Below, piece by piece: positions 6,577-14,940 of a DNA stretch of 32,042 nucleotides. The notes below the pieces were generated by a model that was given only the letters and a program-made list of their open reading frames with translations, was not told the DNA's origin and did not search any database. The stretch is from a virus, in IMG/VR virus record IMGVR_UViG_3300029268_000084, positions 1 through 32,042 of that record. One strand, written 5' to 3'. Positions within the stretch are counted from its first letter, which is position 1; every line of letters begins with the position of its first letter. The position numbers were made by a program, and so were the translations under genes.

Positions 6577-7296
6577 ATGTTAGCTGAAGAAAGTTTAGAC
6601 ACTTCACAGACCCTAATTAACATTCACGCTAAGGTAAGTCCGATAGTTTTAGCGAATCTACTAGGGTGCAACGTGTCGCTAGTTTACCAACACAGTCAAC
6701 TAGGAAGATTACCTATAGACTTTACTAAGCATAGTTACTTAGAATGTCTACATATGTATATAGGTTACTATAAAAAATCAGTAGAAATTAAACTTTTAAA
6801 GGAAAGTAATGAACAGGAAGTTAGATTAGCTAAAATTGCGGAGGAAGGAAGGTTAAAAGAGGTAAAAGATAGAGAAAAAGCTGAGATTGAGCGTCAAAAA
6901 GAAGCAAATAAGACAAAAAGAAGAGTAATGAATCTAGGAGATTTAGAGGGAGATGATGACGGACTCCATCCTTTGATTGCTGCGAAGATGAAACAGGATA
7001 TACGCAACGGACGAGCGAGAGAAGGGCAGATTTTGCTGAAAAGTATGATAGAAAGAAGTGAATATATTTCAGCAAACGAAATGTATAACCTTCTTGAGCC
7101 TTTTCTTCAAGCAATTAAAAATAATTTAGTAAATATTTCTTCAGATATACCTGAAGTACAACTGCAAATAGACCAAAATATGGAAAACCTTTATAATTTA
7201 GGTATGGTTATTGCTGATAAAGCAGATAAAGACGGTAAAGAGTTGGTTCAAAAACTACTAGACACTACTTTAGACATAGCAGAAATAACGATTTGA
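6577..7296 (+). CDS. Terminase small subunit (Nu1-like)
   Basis: A 239-aa DNA-recognition subunit of the packaging motor. Residues about 17-43 (VSPIVLANLLGCNVSLVYQH) form a helix-turn-helix of the type that binds packaging sites. A charged helix of Lys/Glu/Arg follows at about 70-120, then an acidic linker (DLEGDDDG), and a C-terminal helical region that probably contacts the large subunit. It is longer than lambda Nu1 (181 aa). The ribosome site is GAGGGAG before the ATG. It lies directly before the large subunit (TGA, one base, ATG), which supports the call. Family assignment rests on the helix-turn-helix and position. Confidence 0.75.
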   Translation: MLAEESLDTSQTLINIHAKVSPIVLANLLGCNVSLVYQHSQLGRLPIDFTKHSYLECLHMYIGYYKKSVEIKLLKESNEQEVRLAKIAEEGRLKEVKDREKAEIERQKEANKTKRRVMNLGDLEGDDDGLHPLIAAKMKQDIRNGRAREGQILLKSMIERSEYISANEMYNLLEPFLQAIKNNLVNISSDIPEVQLQIDQNMENLYNLGMVIADKADKDGKELVQKLLDTTLDIAEITI

Positions 7297-7297
7297 T

Positions 7298-9223
7298 ATG
7301 ATTCCTCAAACCGACTCAAATATAGCTGAGAGAAAACTTATAGGACTGTTATTTAAACTGTTTAAACAGCCTGTAAGAGTAGGTACTTTAGAATGGGCTA
7401 ATAAGTTTAGGATTATGACAAGTGCGGAGTCTTCTATTGTAGGGAGATTTAGTAATTCCCCTACTCCGTACATGGAATTTGTCTACGATTGTGCTGATAA
7501 TAATCAAATACCTGTTATTGTTGCGGTCAAATCAGCTCAAATAGGTTGGTCAGAAGCCTCAAACAACATAATTGGAAAGTGGATTCATACCGACCCTAGT
7601 AAAATAATGATGGCTTTCCCTAGATTAGCTTCTGCTCGTAACTATTCCAGAGAGAAGATTAAACCTTTTTTTACAGGTACAAAAGTTCTTAAAGAGATAG
7701 TCAACCAAAATGTAGCTAAAGAAAGTTTTAACTATTTTGAATTTCCAAATGGGTTTTTGAAATTAATTACAGCAGGTTCTGTAGGTGAAATGAAGTCCTC
7801 TTCTATCCCTAGAATCATTATCGAAGAGCCTGATGATTTAAAATCTGACGTTAATGGGCAGGGGGATAGTTTAGATATTGTTATCGAAAGACAGAAAACT
7901 ATTCCAAAAGTACGAAAAAAACTTATTTACGGAGGGACTCCGACAGATAAAGACTTTTCAAAAGTAGAAGATGCGTACAAAAAATCAAATCAAATGGTTT
8001 TTAAAGCAGAATGTCATCATTGTAAAGGACTTCATGAACTTTCGTTTGATAACCTTTACGAAGATGATTACCCTGACCGATATATAGATGACATTTACGG
8101 AAGAAAGAATCCTGAATCTGCTTACTATATTTGTCCTATCTGCTCAGAGCAGTGGGAGTTTGAAGACAAAAAAAGAAATATTTTAAATGGATTGAAACAT
8201 GGAAACAAAGGTTGGCACGCACAGAAACCTGAAATAAAAGACATTTATGGGTTTGCTTTTAATGAATTACTTTCTTCTTTTCCTGCTTCAGAATACAAAG
8301 AGTTGAGTAAAAAAAGAATCCTAGCTGAGTTAGAATTAGCTAAAGGAAATGAAGGAAAGATGAAGTCCTTTGTAAACAACAACATGGGAAAGGCGTATGC
8401 GAGCGGAAGTTCAGCTTTAGAAGTTGATGAAATGAAGTTATTGAGAAGTAACTACCCTGAGCATATTGTACCTATGGAGGGATTAGTTCTTACAGCAGGT
8501 ATTGACGTGCAGGACAATAGATTCGCTGTAGTTATTCGAGCATGGGGACGAAACAACAATTCATGGCTGGTTAGTTGGTTTGAGATTTTTGGGGATGTAA
8601 AAAATCAGGATGATTATGTATGGAAGGAGTTAGCAGATAAAACTGTTTTAGCTTCTATTCCTCATGCAGGAGGTAAACATCTTAACATCGCCGCAATTTC
8701 TATAGATTCAGGAGACAACACCGAAATAGTTTATCGATGGGTTTTGGAGATGAATCAGTATAACCCACAGGTTTTTGCGACAAAAGGTGTAAAAGATTTA
8801 CGGTTTTCTGAAGATGAGATTTATAGAGAACCTTCGAATTTAGAGTTTAACGTAGATAAACAATATAGAAGAAGTATGGCGGAGTCGATGGGGGTATCTT
8901 TATTTCTTTTAGGAGCGCATAAAGCACATACAGAAATCCTTAATCGTGTTATCCTTAACAAAAATAAAGATGCACGAAGTAATATATATTATTTTAACGA
9001 ACAAAGTTATGGTATGTATGAAGAGCAGATGACATCCTGTCGTAGATTGGTTGACTCAAACTCAGGATATAACAAAACTGTTTATAAATTGATTGCGGGA
9101 AAACGTAAAGAAGCTATGGATGCGGAGAAAAATGCGTTACATGCGGCGTATGCGATAGGACTTCGCAATTACGGCTACGAGAATTGGAAGGCTATTGAAG
9201 ATTACCTATACAAAGACCTTTAA
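7298..9223 (+). CDS. Terminase large subunit (gpA-like ATPase and nuclease)
   Basis: The packaging motor that cuts the concatemer and pumps DNA into the prohead. It is 641 aa, the same length as lambda gpA. The Walker A variant KSAQIGWSE is at 78-86 and the acidic Walker B region RIIIEEPDD at 172-180. TAGIDVQDNRFAVVIRAWG, near residues 397-415, is the start of the RNase H-like nuclease domain with its first metal-binding Asp. Cys239, Cys242, Cys279 and Cys282 form a probable zinc ribbon between ATPase and nuclease. Its start overlaps no gene but lies one base after the small-subunit stop, suggesting coupling. Confidence 0.93.
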   Translation: MIPQTDSNIAERKLIGLLFKLFKQPVRVGTLEWANKFRIMTSAESSIVGRFSNSPTPYMEFVYDCADNNQIPVIVAVKSAQIGWSEASNNIIGKWIHTDPSKIMMAFPRLASARNYSREKIKPFFTGTKVLKEIVNQNVAKESFNYFEFPNGFLKLITAGSVGEMKSSSIPRIIIEEPDDLKSDVNGQGDSLDIVIERQKTIPKVRKKLIYGGTPTDKDFSKVEDAYKKSNQMVFKAECHHCKGLHELSFDNLYEDDYPDRYIDDIYGRKNPESAYYICPICSEQWEFEDKKRNILNGLKHGNKGWHAQKPEIKDIYGFAFNELLSSFPASEYKELSKKRILAELELAKGNEGKMKSFVNNNMGKAYASGSSALEVDEMKLLRSNYPEHIVPMEGLVLTAGIDVQDNRFAVVIRAWGRNNNSWLVSWFEIFGDVKNQDDYVWKELADKTVLASIPHAGGKHLNIAAISIDSGDNTEIVYRWVLEMNQYNPQVFATKGVKDLRFSEDEIYREPSNLEFNVDKQYRRSMAESMGVSLFLLGAHKAHTEILNRVILNKNKDARSNIYYFNEQSYGMYEEQMTSCRRLVDSNSGYNKTVYKLIAGKRKEAMDAEKNALHAAYAIGLRNYGYENWKAIEDYLYKDL

Positions 9224-9248
9224 AAACTGTTGACAAAAAGGATAAAAC

Positions 9249-9515
9249 ATGATTTTACCGTTAGAAGAAGCTAAAATTCAGTTAGCTACTGTGAATGCTG
9301 CGATACAAACCTTAATTAGCGGTAAAAGAATATCGGAGTTGCGGGTAGGTTCGGATGGTTTTCAAAGATTGTTGCGGTATCAGGAAATAACTATCGAATC
9401 TTTACGCGAAATACAAAAAGAATTGTTGATTTTAATTGACAGTTATGAGTCGAATAAACCAAAATTTAGAACTAACGCACATATTCCGATGGTAGTAACG
9501 AAGGATATTTACTAA
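9249..9515 (+). CDS. Head-tail connector (gpW-like)
   Basis: An 88-aa protein with two long helices: LEEAKIQLATVNAAIQTLIS, then GKRISELRVGSDGFQRLLRYQEIT with a short beta hairpin between, then ESLREIQKELLILIDSYE. This is the lambda gpW pattern, including the GKR turn. gpW fills the portal exit after packaging and allows tail joining. It lies between terminase and portal exactly as in lambda. AAGGA precedes the ATG at good spacing, and its TAA overlaps the portal ATG (TAATG). It is slightly longer than gpW (68 aa), mostly at the C-terminus. Confidence 0.8.
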   Translation: MILPLEEAKIQLATVNAAIQTLISGKRISELRVGSDGFQRLLRYQEITIESLREIQKELLILIDSYESNKPKFRTNAHIPMVVTKDIY

Positions 9516-10960
9516 TGACACAAATTTACGACCCTTACGCAGATCACGTTTATGACCCTGTAGAGCAGAGAGCTTTTGAAGGTTCTAGCACAAACTATAG
9601 AAACTTTCAAAGAAGTTTATTGTCAGGTGAAGCAGATACTCTAGCCGCTAGGGAACTTCTAGCTCTTCAGATGAGGTCTGAACATGCGGTAAGGAACAAT
9701 GGGTATGCGGAGACGGCTTTAAATAAATACATGACCTCTATGGGAAGTGTGAAAATAAATTGGAAGGATGCGAAGAATAAAGTACACAATCAGATGCAGG
9801 ACTATTGGGACGAGTTTGCAGAAAACCCAAACTTAGATGGGTATGGAACATTGTGTAATACGGAGAGTGTATGGCACGCTTCTATGTTTGTTACAGGAAA
9901 TGCTTTTACAAGAATGGTTATTCGTAGACAAGGAAATCCCAACAAAATACCTTTAAAGCTACAAAATATACCTTCGCAACTTCATAACGTATTTTATATG
10001 GGAGATACTGCACAGGATATTGTACGAAATGGCATAAAATTTGTTGACAGCAAACCTGAAATTTACTACTTTCGCAAAGGAATCCATGAACAACTTTGGT
10101 ATAACACATCTAACACTTTTCCACAAGTAGAAATTCCTGCAAACGAGTTGCTTCATTTATTTATGCGTAAAAGCCCCGGTCAATGGTTAGGTATACCTTA
10201 CTTATCCTCCGTCCTTCTTAACCTGTATGAGGTAGATGAATTGAATGACGCGACCATTGCAAAACAAAAAGCCGCTCAAGCCATTGCGTGGATTGTGGAA
10301 AATACAAATCCTTTAAGCATGACTCCAACAGGTACACCAATCGTAACTCAGGATAAAGATAAAAAAGATAAAATTGTGTTTAAAAGTACAGGAGGTAATA
10401 CTCAATATCTAAATAAAGGAGAAAGAATAAACTTTTATCAATCTACTGATATTGGAGCTAATCTTCCTGTGTTAATTAAAGCTGAGTTGCATAGAATTAG
10501 TGCGACAGTAGGTATTCCTTACCATAAACTAACAGGAGATACTTCGGGACTAGACTTTTCTTCGATTAGAGCAATAGGAATCGAATTAAGGACGAGGTTA
10601 GAGTACATTCATCACGTTTATACAATTTCTTTAGGACTCGCCCCTTTAACCTTATATTTCAAACAGTTAAGTAAATTGACGAGTAAAAAAGTAAGTAATG
10701 CGATTCCTGTTTATCAACTTCCTAGATGGTATGGAGTAGATGCTTTAAAAGACGCACAAGCCGACCTTCTTGAAGTTCAGTCAGGGTTTTCTACTTTAGA
10801 AAGTAAACTAGACGAAAGACATACAACTTTTGAGCAGATTATAGCTGACAGAGAGAAGATTAAAGAAAGTGGGTTAGACCATTTACTTTCTACTGCCACA
10901 AATACCATGACAAATCAAATGGAAAACACCTCTGCGAACCCTAAATCAACTTCAGCCTGA
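9515..10960 (+). CDS. Portal protein (lambda gpB family)
   Basis: The 481-aa dodecameric channel at the capsid vertex. Recognisable family features are the N-terminal RNFQRSLLSGEADTLAAREL segment, ARxLxxNNGYAETALNKY-like text around residues 48-72 (RSEHAVRNNGYAETALNKYM), RKSPGQWLGIPYLSSVL near 220-235 (gpB-like RPGQxRGxPxL), and AELHRISATVGIPYHKLTGD near 325-345 followed by DFSSIRA. It is shorter than lambda gpB (533 aa). It is coupled to the gpW-like gene by TAATG. After its stop come a T-run and a promoter, so it may end a transcription unit. Confidence 0.9.
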   Translation: MTQIYDPYADHVYDPVEQRAFEGSSTNYRNFQRSLLSGEADTLAARELLALQMRSEHAVRNNGYAETALNKYMTSMGSVKINWKDAKNKVHNQMQDYWDEFAENPNLDGYGTLCNTESVWHASMFVTGNAFTRMVIRRQGNPNKIPLKLQNIPSQLHNVFYMGDTAQDIVRNGIKFVDSKPEIYYFRKGIHEQLWYNTSNTFPQVEIPANELLHLFMRKSPGQWLGIPYLSSVLLNLYEVDELNDATIAKQKAAQAIAWIVENTNPLSMTPTGTPIVTQDKDKKDKIVFKSTGGNTQYLNKGERINFYQSTDIGANLPVLIKAELHRISATVGIPYHKLTGDTSGLDFSSIRAIGIELRTRLEYIHHVYTISLGLAPLTLYFKQLSKLTSKKVSNAIPVYQLPRWYGVDALKDAQADLLEVQSGFSTLESKLDERHTTFEQIIADREKIKESGLDHLLSTATNTMTNQMENTSANPKSTSA

Positions 10961-10968
10961 TTTTTTTT
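10943..10968 (+). terminator. Weak candidate terminator after the portal gene
   Basis: AAATCA at 10943-10948 pairs with TGATTT at 10958-10963 around a 9-nt loop, and eight T residues run at 10961-10968. The stem is short and AT-only except one pair, so termination would be weak. It ends at the portal stop codon and lies just before the promoter at 10990. Confidence 0.35.
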
Positions 10969-10989
10969 TAGTTTTTAATAAATAACCTA

Positions 10990-11019
10990 TTGACACTAAA
11001 TACTTTTTCAAAGTAAGAT
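10990..11019 (+). promoter_or_regulatory. Candidate sigma-70 promoter before the protease gene
   Basis: A perfect TTGACA -35 at 10990-10995, an 18-bp spacer, and TAAGAT at 11014-11019 as -10 (4 of 6 consensus bases). It lies in the only sizeable gap (83 bp) of the head operon, 24 bp before the ATG at 11044, leaving room for the AGGA ribosome site. It could boost protease, scaffold, decoration and capsid mRNA. Confidence 0.6.
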
Positions 11020-11043
11020 AGGTAAAACAAAACAGGATTGTTT

Positions 11044-12267
11044 ATGCGATATAACAGAATTTTAACTAGATTATATAACCAACCATTAGCTATTGCACAA
11101 AGTAAACTAGACGTTATAACTTCTGAAGTTACTTTACGGCTTTTAGCTAATGAACGACCTTCAGCTTTAGAAGCTATAGAGTCAGTAACAGCTTTAGAAA
11201 ACTCTAATGTAATCAATGTGTTTGATACTTTAGTTTCTAAAAATGGAGTTGGGGATAGTGGCAGTACGAGTTATGAGTCTGTAACAAGACAGATAAACCA
11301 AGCTATTTCAACAGGACAACAAAAACTAATATTTTATGTCGACAGTCCAGGTGGGGAAGTTAGTGGTTTATTTGCTCTTGCTGCCTTCATATCTTCTTTA
11401 CCCGAAAAACACGGGGTAGAGACAATAGCTGTAACAGACGGTATGGCGACCTCCGCAGCATACGTTATAGCCTCCGCAACTCAAAAAGTATTTGCGACAC
11501 CTTCAGCTATGTTGGGGAGTATCGGAGTTATCATGACTTTGGTAAATGTATCTGAAGCTGATAAAAAAGCAGGGGTTCAGTACACAATTTTAAGAAGTAA
11601 AGATAAAAAAGCCTTGCTTAATCCTCATGATTCTGAGTTTACTTCCTCTGCTATAGAAGATGCTGTAAAAATGTTATCTTCTTTAGATGTGATGATGAGT
11701 GAAATTATACTTTCTTCGAGAAAAAACTTGACACAAGAAGTTATTGATGGTTTGGCAGGCTCAACAGTTTTAGCAGAAGAAGCTTTATCCTTAAATCTTA
11801 TTGATGGAATTGTTGATTCCATAGAAGATGTAATTCAAACAAATTTAACTCCAACCCGAAAAAAGGACAACAACATGACCTTAGAAGAAGCTTTAGTAAA
11901 GAACATAGAATTAAGTTCTGAGCTAGAAAATTTAAAAAAATCATCTGCTTTAGAAGTTGCAAAAGCTAGAGTAAATGAACAAAACAGAGTTTTAGGTATC
12001 TTAGAAGCCGCAGAGACTTTTAAACTTTGTACAGAAATGGCAGTAAAACGTATTAAAGCAGGGGCTTCTGTGGAAGATTCTGTTGAAATGTTTGAAAGTG
12101 TAAAAGAAATGCTACAAATGAGTAATAGTTTAGATACTTCTATTGGTTTTTGTAGCTCAATCAATGAATCCCTCATTCCTAAAGAAAAATCTGAAGACTT
12201 TTTAGATACTTTTATGGATGCTGTAGATAAAATTCAATCACATGATATGTATAAAGGGGTTAGATAA
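11044..12267 (+). CDS. Prohead protease with C-terminal scaffold domain (S49, gpC-like)
   Basis: A 407-aa Clp/SppA-fold serine protease that processes the prohead. Visible features are FYVDSPGGEVSG (98-108) and TDGMATSAAYVIAS with the likely nucleophile Ser137. SKDKKALLNPH at 185-195 aligns with the KADGNP region of this family and points to Lys189 as the likely base. The C-terminal 130 residues are charged and helical (ELSSELENLKKSSALEVAKA), as in the gpC/Nu3 scaffold arrangement of lambda. I start at the ATG at 11044, because AGGA at 11034-11037 is well spaced for it and too close to the TTG at 11038. An internal start at 11875 probably makes the scaffold alone. The stop overlaps the next gene (TAATG). 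Confidence 0.9.
   Translation: MRYNRILTRLYNQPLAIAQSKLDVITSEVTLRLLANERPSALEAIESVTALENSNVINVFDTLVSKNGVGDSGSTSYESVTRQINQAISTGQQKLIFYVDSPGGEVSGLFALAAFISSLPEKHGVETIAVTDGMATSAAYVIASATQKVFATPSAMLGSIGVIMTLVNVSEADKKAGVQYTILRSKDKKALLNPHDSEFTSSAIEDAVKMLSSLDVMMSEIILSSRKNLTQEVIDGLAGSTVLAEEALSLNLIDGIVDSIEDVIQTNLTPTRKKDNNMTLEEALVKNIELSSELENLKKSSALEVAKARVNEQNRVLGILEAAETFKLCTEMAVKRIKAGASVEDSVEMFESVKEMLQMSNSLDTSIGFCSSINESLIPKEKSEDFLDTFMDAVDKIQSHDMYKGVR
11875..12267 (+). CDS. Capsid scaffold protein from internal start (Nu3-like)
   Basis: An in-frame ATG inside the protease gene, giving a 130-aa protein that begins MTLEEALVKNIELSSELENL. AAAAGGA at 11861-11867 is the strongest ribosome site in that gene and sits 7 nt before the ATG. 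It lies just after the protease domain, in a linker (LTPTRKKDNN), as the Nu3 start does within lambda gene C. The product is helical and charged with no catalytic residues, as expected for a scaffold that is removed during maturation. Expression is inferred from the site and the family precedent. Confidence 0.7.
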   Translation: MTLEEALVKNIELSSELENLKKSSALEVAKARVNEQNRVLGILEAAETFKLCTEMAVKRIKAGASVEDSVEMFESVKEMLQMSNSLDTSIGFCSSINESLIPKEKSEDFLDTFMDAVDKIQSHDMYKGVR

Positions 12268-12719
12268 TGGCTGAATATAATGGCGGTTTTCAAAGCTATC
12301 CAGACAGAGTAACAAAGAAAACATTTTTTCGAGCAGATGACAGACAGACAAAAACAGTTACAATTAAAGCAGGTCAGGTATTAAAAGCTTTAAGTTTTGT
12401 TGAGTCAGATGTAGATGGAAAAGCAATTGCTCATACAGGTGTAGTAGGTGGAAATAAGATTGCAGGTGTTACAGTATTTGATGTCGATGCTAGCGCGGCT
12501 GATGTGGATGCTAGTATCTATGTTGAAGCTAGTTTTTGGGCAGATGCTTTAGTATGGGATGTTGACCCTCTAGTTGATGTAATTGATAAGTTTGATGGCA
12601 CGGCTATTGCTGTTACTGCTTACGACACAGGTTGTACTACTAATTTACTTAAACAAAAATTCGTTGAAGGTACTGAGTTTGAACCTTTAGGATTCTTAAC
12701 CGCTGGGGAGCAATTATAA
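12267..12719 (+). CDS. Head decoration protein (gpD-like)
   Basis: A 150-aa protein between the scaffold and capsid genes, the gpD position. TKTVTIKAGQVLKALSFVES and GKAIAHTGVVGGNKIAGVTVFDVDAS match the beta-rich fold pattern of decoration proteins that cap threefold sites and stabilise the expanded shell. The C-terminus (EGTEFEPLGFLTAGEQL) is similar in style to gpD-type ends. It is longer than lambda gpD (110 aa). Start and stop both overlap neighbours through TAATG, so translation is probably coupled with scaffold and capsid. Confidence 0.75.
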   Translation: MAEYNGGFQSYPDRVTKKTFFRADDRQTKTVTIKAGQVLKALSFVESDVDGKAIAHTGVVGGNKIAGVTVFDVDASAADVDASIYVEASFWADALVWDVDPLVDVIDKFDGTAIAVTAYDTGCTTNLLKQKFVEGTEFEPLGFLTAGEQL

Positions 12720-13906
12720 TGGCTTTAACTTTTCTTGACCCTTACCAAGCTAGTAAGGTTTTATCTGGTGTTATTCCTGCAAACAAAGTAAAACGTCCTA
12801 ATTGGTTGCAATCTTTTTTCACTAACGTTTCTACAACTGAGAAAGATACTGTAAACTTTGACGTAGAATTTACAGCAAAGAACACAATGGGTATGTTTGT
12901 ACTTCCTGAAGTAGACGTTACCCCAATTACTTTAAATGAATTTGGTACAAAAGAGTTGCGTTTCTCTTACGCTAAAGAAGGTTTAAACTCCCCTGATTAC
13001 GAAGAGATTAATGTAAGACAGTTAGGACAGGCTTTTGGCACTCAAGATGTTATGGCTAATGAAGCTATGAATCTTAGAAGTAAGTTAGCTTTAGCCGAAC
13101 AACGTTTCGAAAACCTTTTCGAGTTGACTGCAACAAACATCTTAATCTATGGCGGTTACGAAGCTTCTTCTGAAAAACATCCTAAAATTCGTTACTCTTT
13201 TGGGCGTACAGTAGCTACTTCTACCACAGAATTTAACGGTGATTTAGTACCTTCAGTTAACTTAACAACAACTGCGGTCAAAGCTCCGTGGGATTCTACA
13301 CAAACTATTTTACCTGTATTAACAGGAACATATAGCGATGGTAGACGTGCATGGACTAATGCTAACATTTCTGCAAAGACAGCACACCCCATACAAGATT
13401 TGGTTAAAATGTATGAGACTGCTAAATATCGTTCAGGAACAACAGCTTGTTTAATGTCGGCAGATGCTTATGAAGCGTTTAATTTTGATTTAATCACAAA
13501 TTACAAAGACGCTTCAGTAACTACTTTAGATGTTATGTTACGCGCTCAGCAGGATATTTTACCTAGACTTAAAGATGTTCAAGGTCTAACTTACAAACGG
13601 TCTTTTCCTTTAGGTAATGGTGAACTAATTGATATTCATATATACGATGGCTTCTATCACACACGAGGAACAGGTGCTGCTGTTAAATATGTTCCTGATG
13701 GTTTCGTTGTTTTAATCCCACCTTCAGAAAACGGTATAAAAGTTTATGGCAGGATTAAACATCCTAGAGCTAATTACTCTGCTATGCCTAGATGGATTAA
13801 CTATTGGGAAGATGTTAAAACAGGTAAAAGAGAATGGGAAATTCACACTAACTTTTTGATGGGGCATACTGATATTGATTCAGTTGTTTCTTGGAAAGTG
13901 GTTTAA
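12719..13906 (+). CDS. Major capsid protein (gpE-like)
   Basis: A 395-aa HK97-fold capsid protein of the lambda gpE family. Family-like text includes FFTNVSTTEKDTVNFDVEF, the FRADD-like DVTPITLNEFGTKELRFSYA stretch, LRSKLALAEQRFENLFELTA near residues 118-140 (in gpE the E-loop and spine helix region), the A-domain segment LVKMYETAKYRSGTTACLMS, and a C-terminal YSAMPRWINYWEDVKTGKRE. It is longer than gpE (341 aa). Its position after gpD and before connectors, and TAATG coupling, agree. Confidence 0.92.
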   Translation: MALTFLDPYQASKVLSGVIPANKVKRPNWLQSFFTNVSTTEKDTVNFDVEFTAKNTMGMFVLPEVDVTPITLNEFGTKELRFSYAKEGLNSPDYEEINVRQLGQAFGTQDVMANEAMNLRSKLALAEQRFENLFELTATNILIYGGYEASSEKHPKIRYSFGRTVATSTTEFNGDLVPSVNLTTTAVKAPWDSTQTILPVLTGTYSDGRRAWTNANISAKTAHPIQDLVKMYETAKYRSGTTACLMSADAYEAFNFDLITNYKDASVTTLDVMLRAQQDILPRLKDVQGLTYKRSFPLGNGELIDIHIYDGFYHTRGTGAAVKYVPDGFVVLIPPSENGIKVYGRIKHPRANYSAMPRWINYWEDVKTGKREWEIHTNFLMGHTDIDSVVSWKVV

Positions 13907-13912
13907 AATCCT

Positions 13913-14593
13913 ATGTCGTTTAGCATAGACTCTTCAGAATTAGAAGCGATCCGTAAAAAAATTATGGATTCTCAATCTATAGCCTATGCTGAACCTCTCA
14001 TAACCAATGAATTTAGGAAGTTTAATGATTTATTGAGTTTTAGAGTAGGTTTTTTATACGAAGCACCTGAAAAATTAGTTGACATTTCGTTAAATAAGTA
14101 TTGTCTTCCGTCAAAAGTGTCAGACCACACGTTAGAATACGAAGTAGTCTACCCTCATAGACTACTTACTATTTCCGATTACCCTTTATTCTTCGCAAAA
14201 GTACCGACACCGACTGCAAAATTTCCCGCAAGACTTCCTAGCAGCTATATTAGGTGGACTCCTTCTATTCAAGCTGAACAAGTTAAGGTTGCTATTAGAA
14301 GAGGTAAACCTATGATAGCTTCAAGAGAAGACAAAAATCAAAAAGGGTTTAGGTATAAAGACACACAAATAATTAAGGCTAGACGACAAAGAGCAACATG
14401 GGACAGGTATCCTTCTTACAGAACGGAAGGTATTCGTGCACCTTATGGCACGTTATTTGCTCCGAGTGTAGCTCAGTTAGGTGCGATTACCTACGATAAA
14501 GACCCAAAAGTGCGGAGTGCATTAGATAGTTTTCCCGATACTCTCATGGAAGTTGTCGGTGTAAATCTGTTGACTATGTTGACTAAAGACTGA
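13913..14593 (+). CDS. Probable tail completion or connector protein (gpZ-like)
   Basis: A 226-aa protein starting 6 bp after the capsid stop. I do not firmly recognise it. The middle is rich in Arg/Lys and aromatic residues (VKVAIRRGKPMIAS, QIIKARRQRATWDRYPSYRT), followed by GIRAPYGTLFAPSVAQLG, and the C-terminus ends MEVVGVNLLTMLTKD. This is faintly like lambda gpZ, whose conserved end reads RYPIDVVKIPMAVPLT. In lambda Z lies after FII; here the gene is before the FII-like one. A head-tail connector is an alternative. Confidence 0.45.
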   Translation: MSFSIDSSELEAIRKKIMDSQSIAYAEPLITNEFRKFNDLLSFRVGFLYEAPEKLVDISLNKYCLPSKVSDHTLEYEVVYPHRLLTISDYPLFFAKVPTPTAKFPARLPSSYIRWTPSIQAEQVKVAIRRGKPMIASREDKNQKGFRYKDTQIIKARRQRATWDRYPSYRTEGIRAPYGTLFAPSVAQLGAITYDKDPKVRSALDSFPDTLMEVVGVNLLTMLTKD

Positions 14594-14607
14594 AAAGGGA
14601 AACCTAA

Positions 14608-14928
14608 ATGATGAGTGACTTTGATGACTTGAATTCAGTGTTTTTAGAAGAATTAGGAGATGATTTGGACTTTGATTTTGGGGTTATTAAAGGTTTTTTC
14701 AAACAATCTACTTATTCTGTACAGGGTTTAGACTCTATTTATGATATTGAACGACAGGATACATCTTTTTATATAGATTATATAGACTTTTATCAGTATA
14801 ATATACAGGTTAAAGATGTGTTTAAATACTATATCATTAATGCGGAGTATAGATTTGAAGTTACATCGTATGTTGTTCAGTTAGATGGTTGGGTTTTGTT
14901 GAAAGTAAATATGCTAGGGTTGGGTTAA
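14608..14928 (+). CDS. Head-tail joining protein (gpFII-like)
   Basis: A 106-aa acidic protein. MSDFDDLNSVFLEEL resembles the N-terminus of lambda gpFII (MADFDNLFDAA), and the later part alternates short strands (GVIKGFFKQSTYS, TSFYIDYIDF, YRFEVTSYVVQLDGWVLLKV) in the FII order, ending in the DGW-x-L strand. FII joins the filled head to the tail. Two adjacent ATG codons at 14608 and 14611 could both serve; AGGGA lies upstream. Its stop codon lies within the 12-bp tandem duplication. Identification is by pattern only. Confidence 0.6.
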   Translation: MMSDFDDLNSVFLEELGDDLDFDFGVIKGFFKQSTYSVQGLDSIYDIERQDTSFYIDYIDFYQYNIQVKDVFKYYIINAEYRFEVTSYVVQLDGWVLLKVNMLGLG

Positions 14929-14940
14929 GGGTTGGGTTAA
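14917..14940 (+). repeat. Perfect 12-bp tandem duplication with G-quadruplex motif
   Basis: GGGTTGGGTTAA occurs twice back to back at 14917-14928 and 14929-14940. The first unit contains the stop of the FII-like gene; the second ends exactly at the ATG of the next gene. The result is four GGG runs with loops of 2, 4 and 2 nt, a canonical G-quadruplex pattern, in AT-rich DNA. AAGGG at 14927-14931 is the only ribosome-site-like sequence for the next gene and lies inside the motif. Confidence 0.85.

Noticed and set aside
9229-9260. TTGACA-like promoter before the gpW-like gene
   Set aside because: No acceptable -10 element lies at 16-18 bp; the sequence is mostly ribosome-site context.
10968-11216. 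Minus-strand 82-aa frame over the protease gene start
   Set aside because: It lies antisense to the promoter and the protease N-terminus and shows no ribosome site or recognisable protein features.
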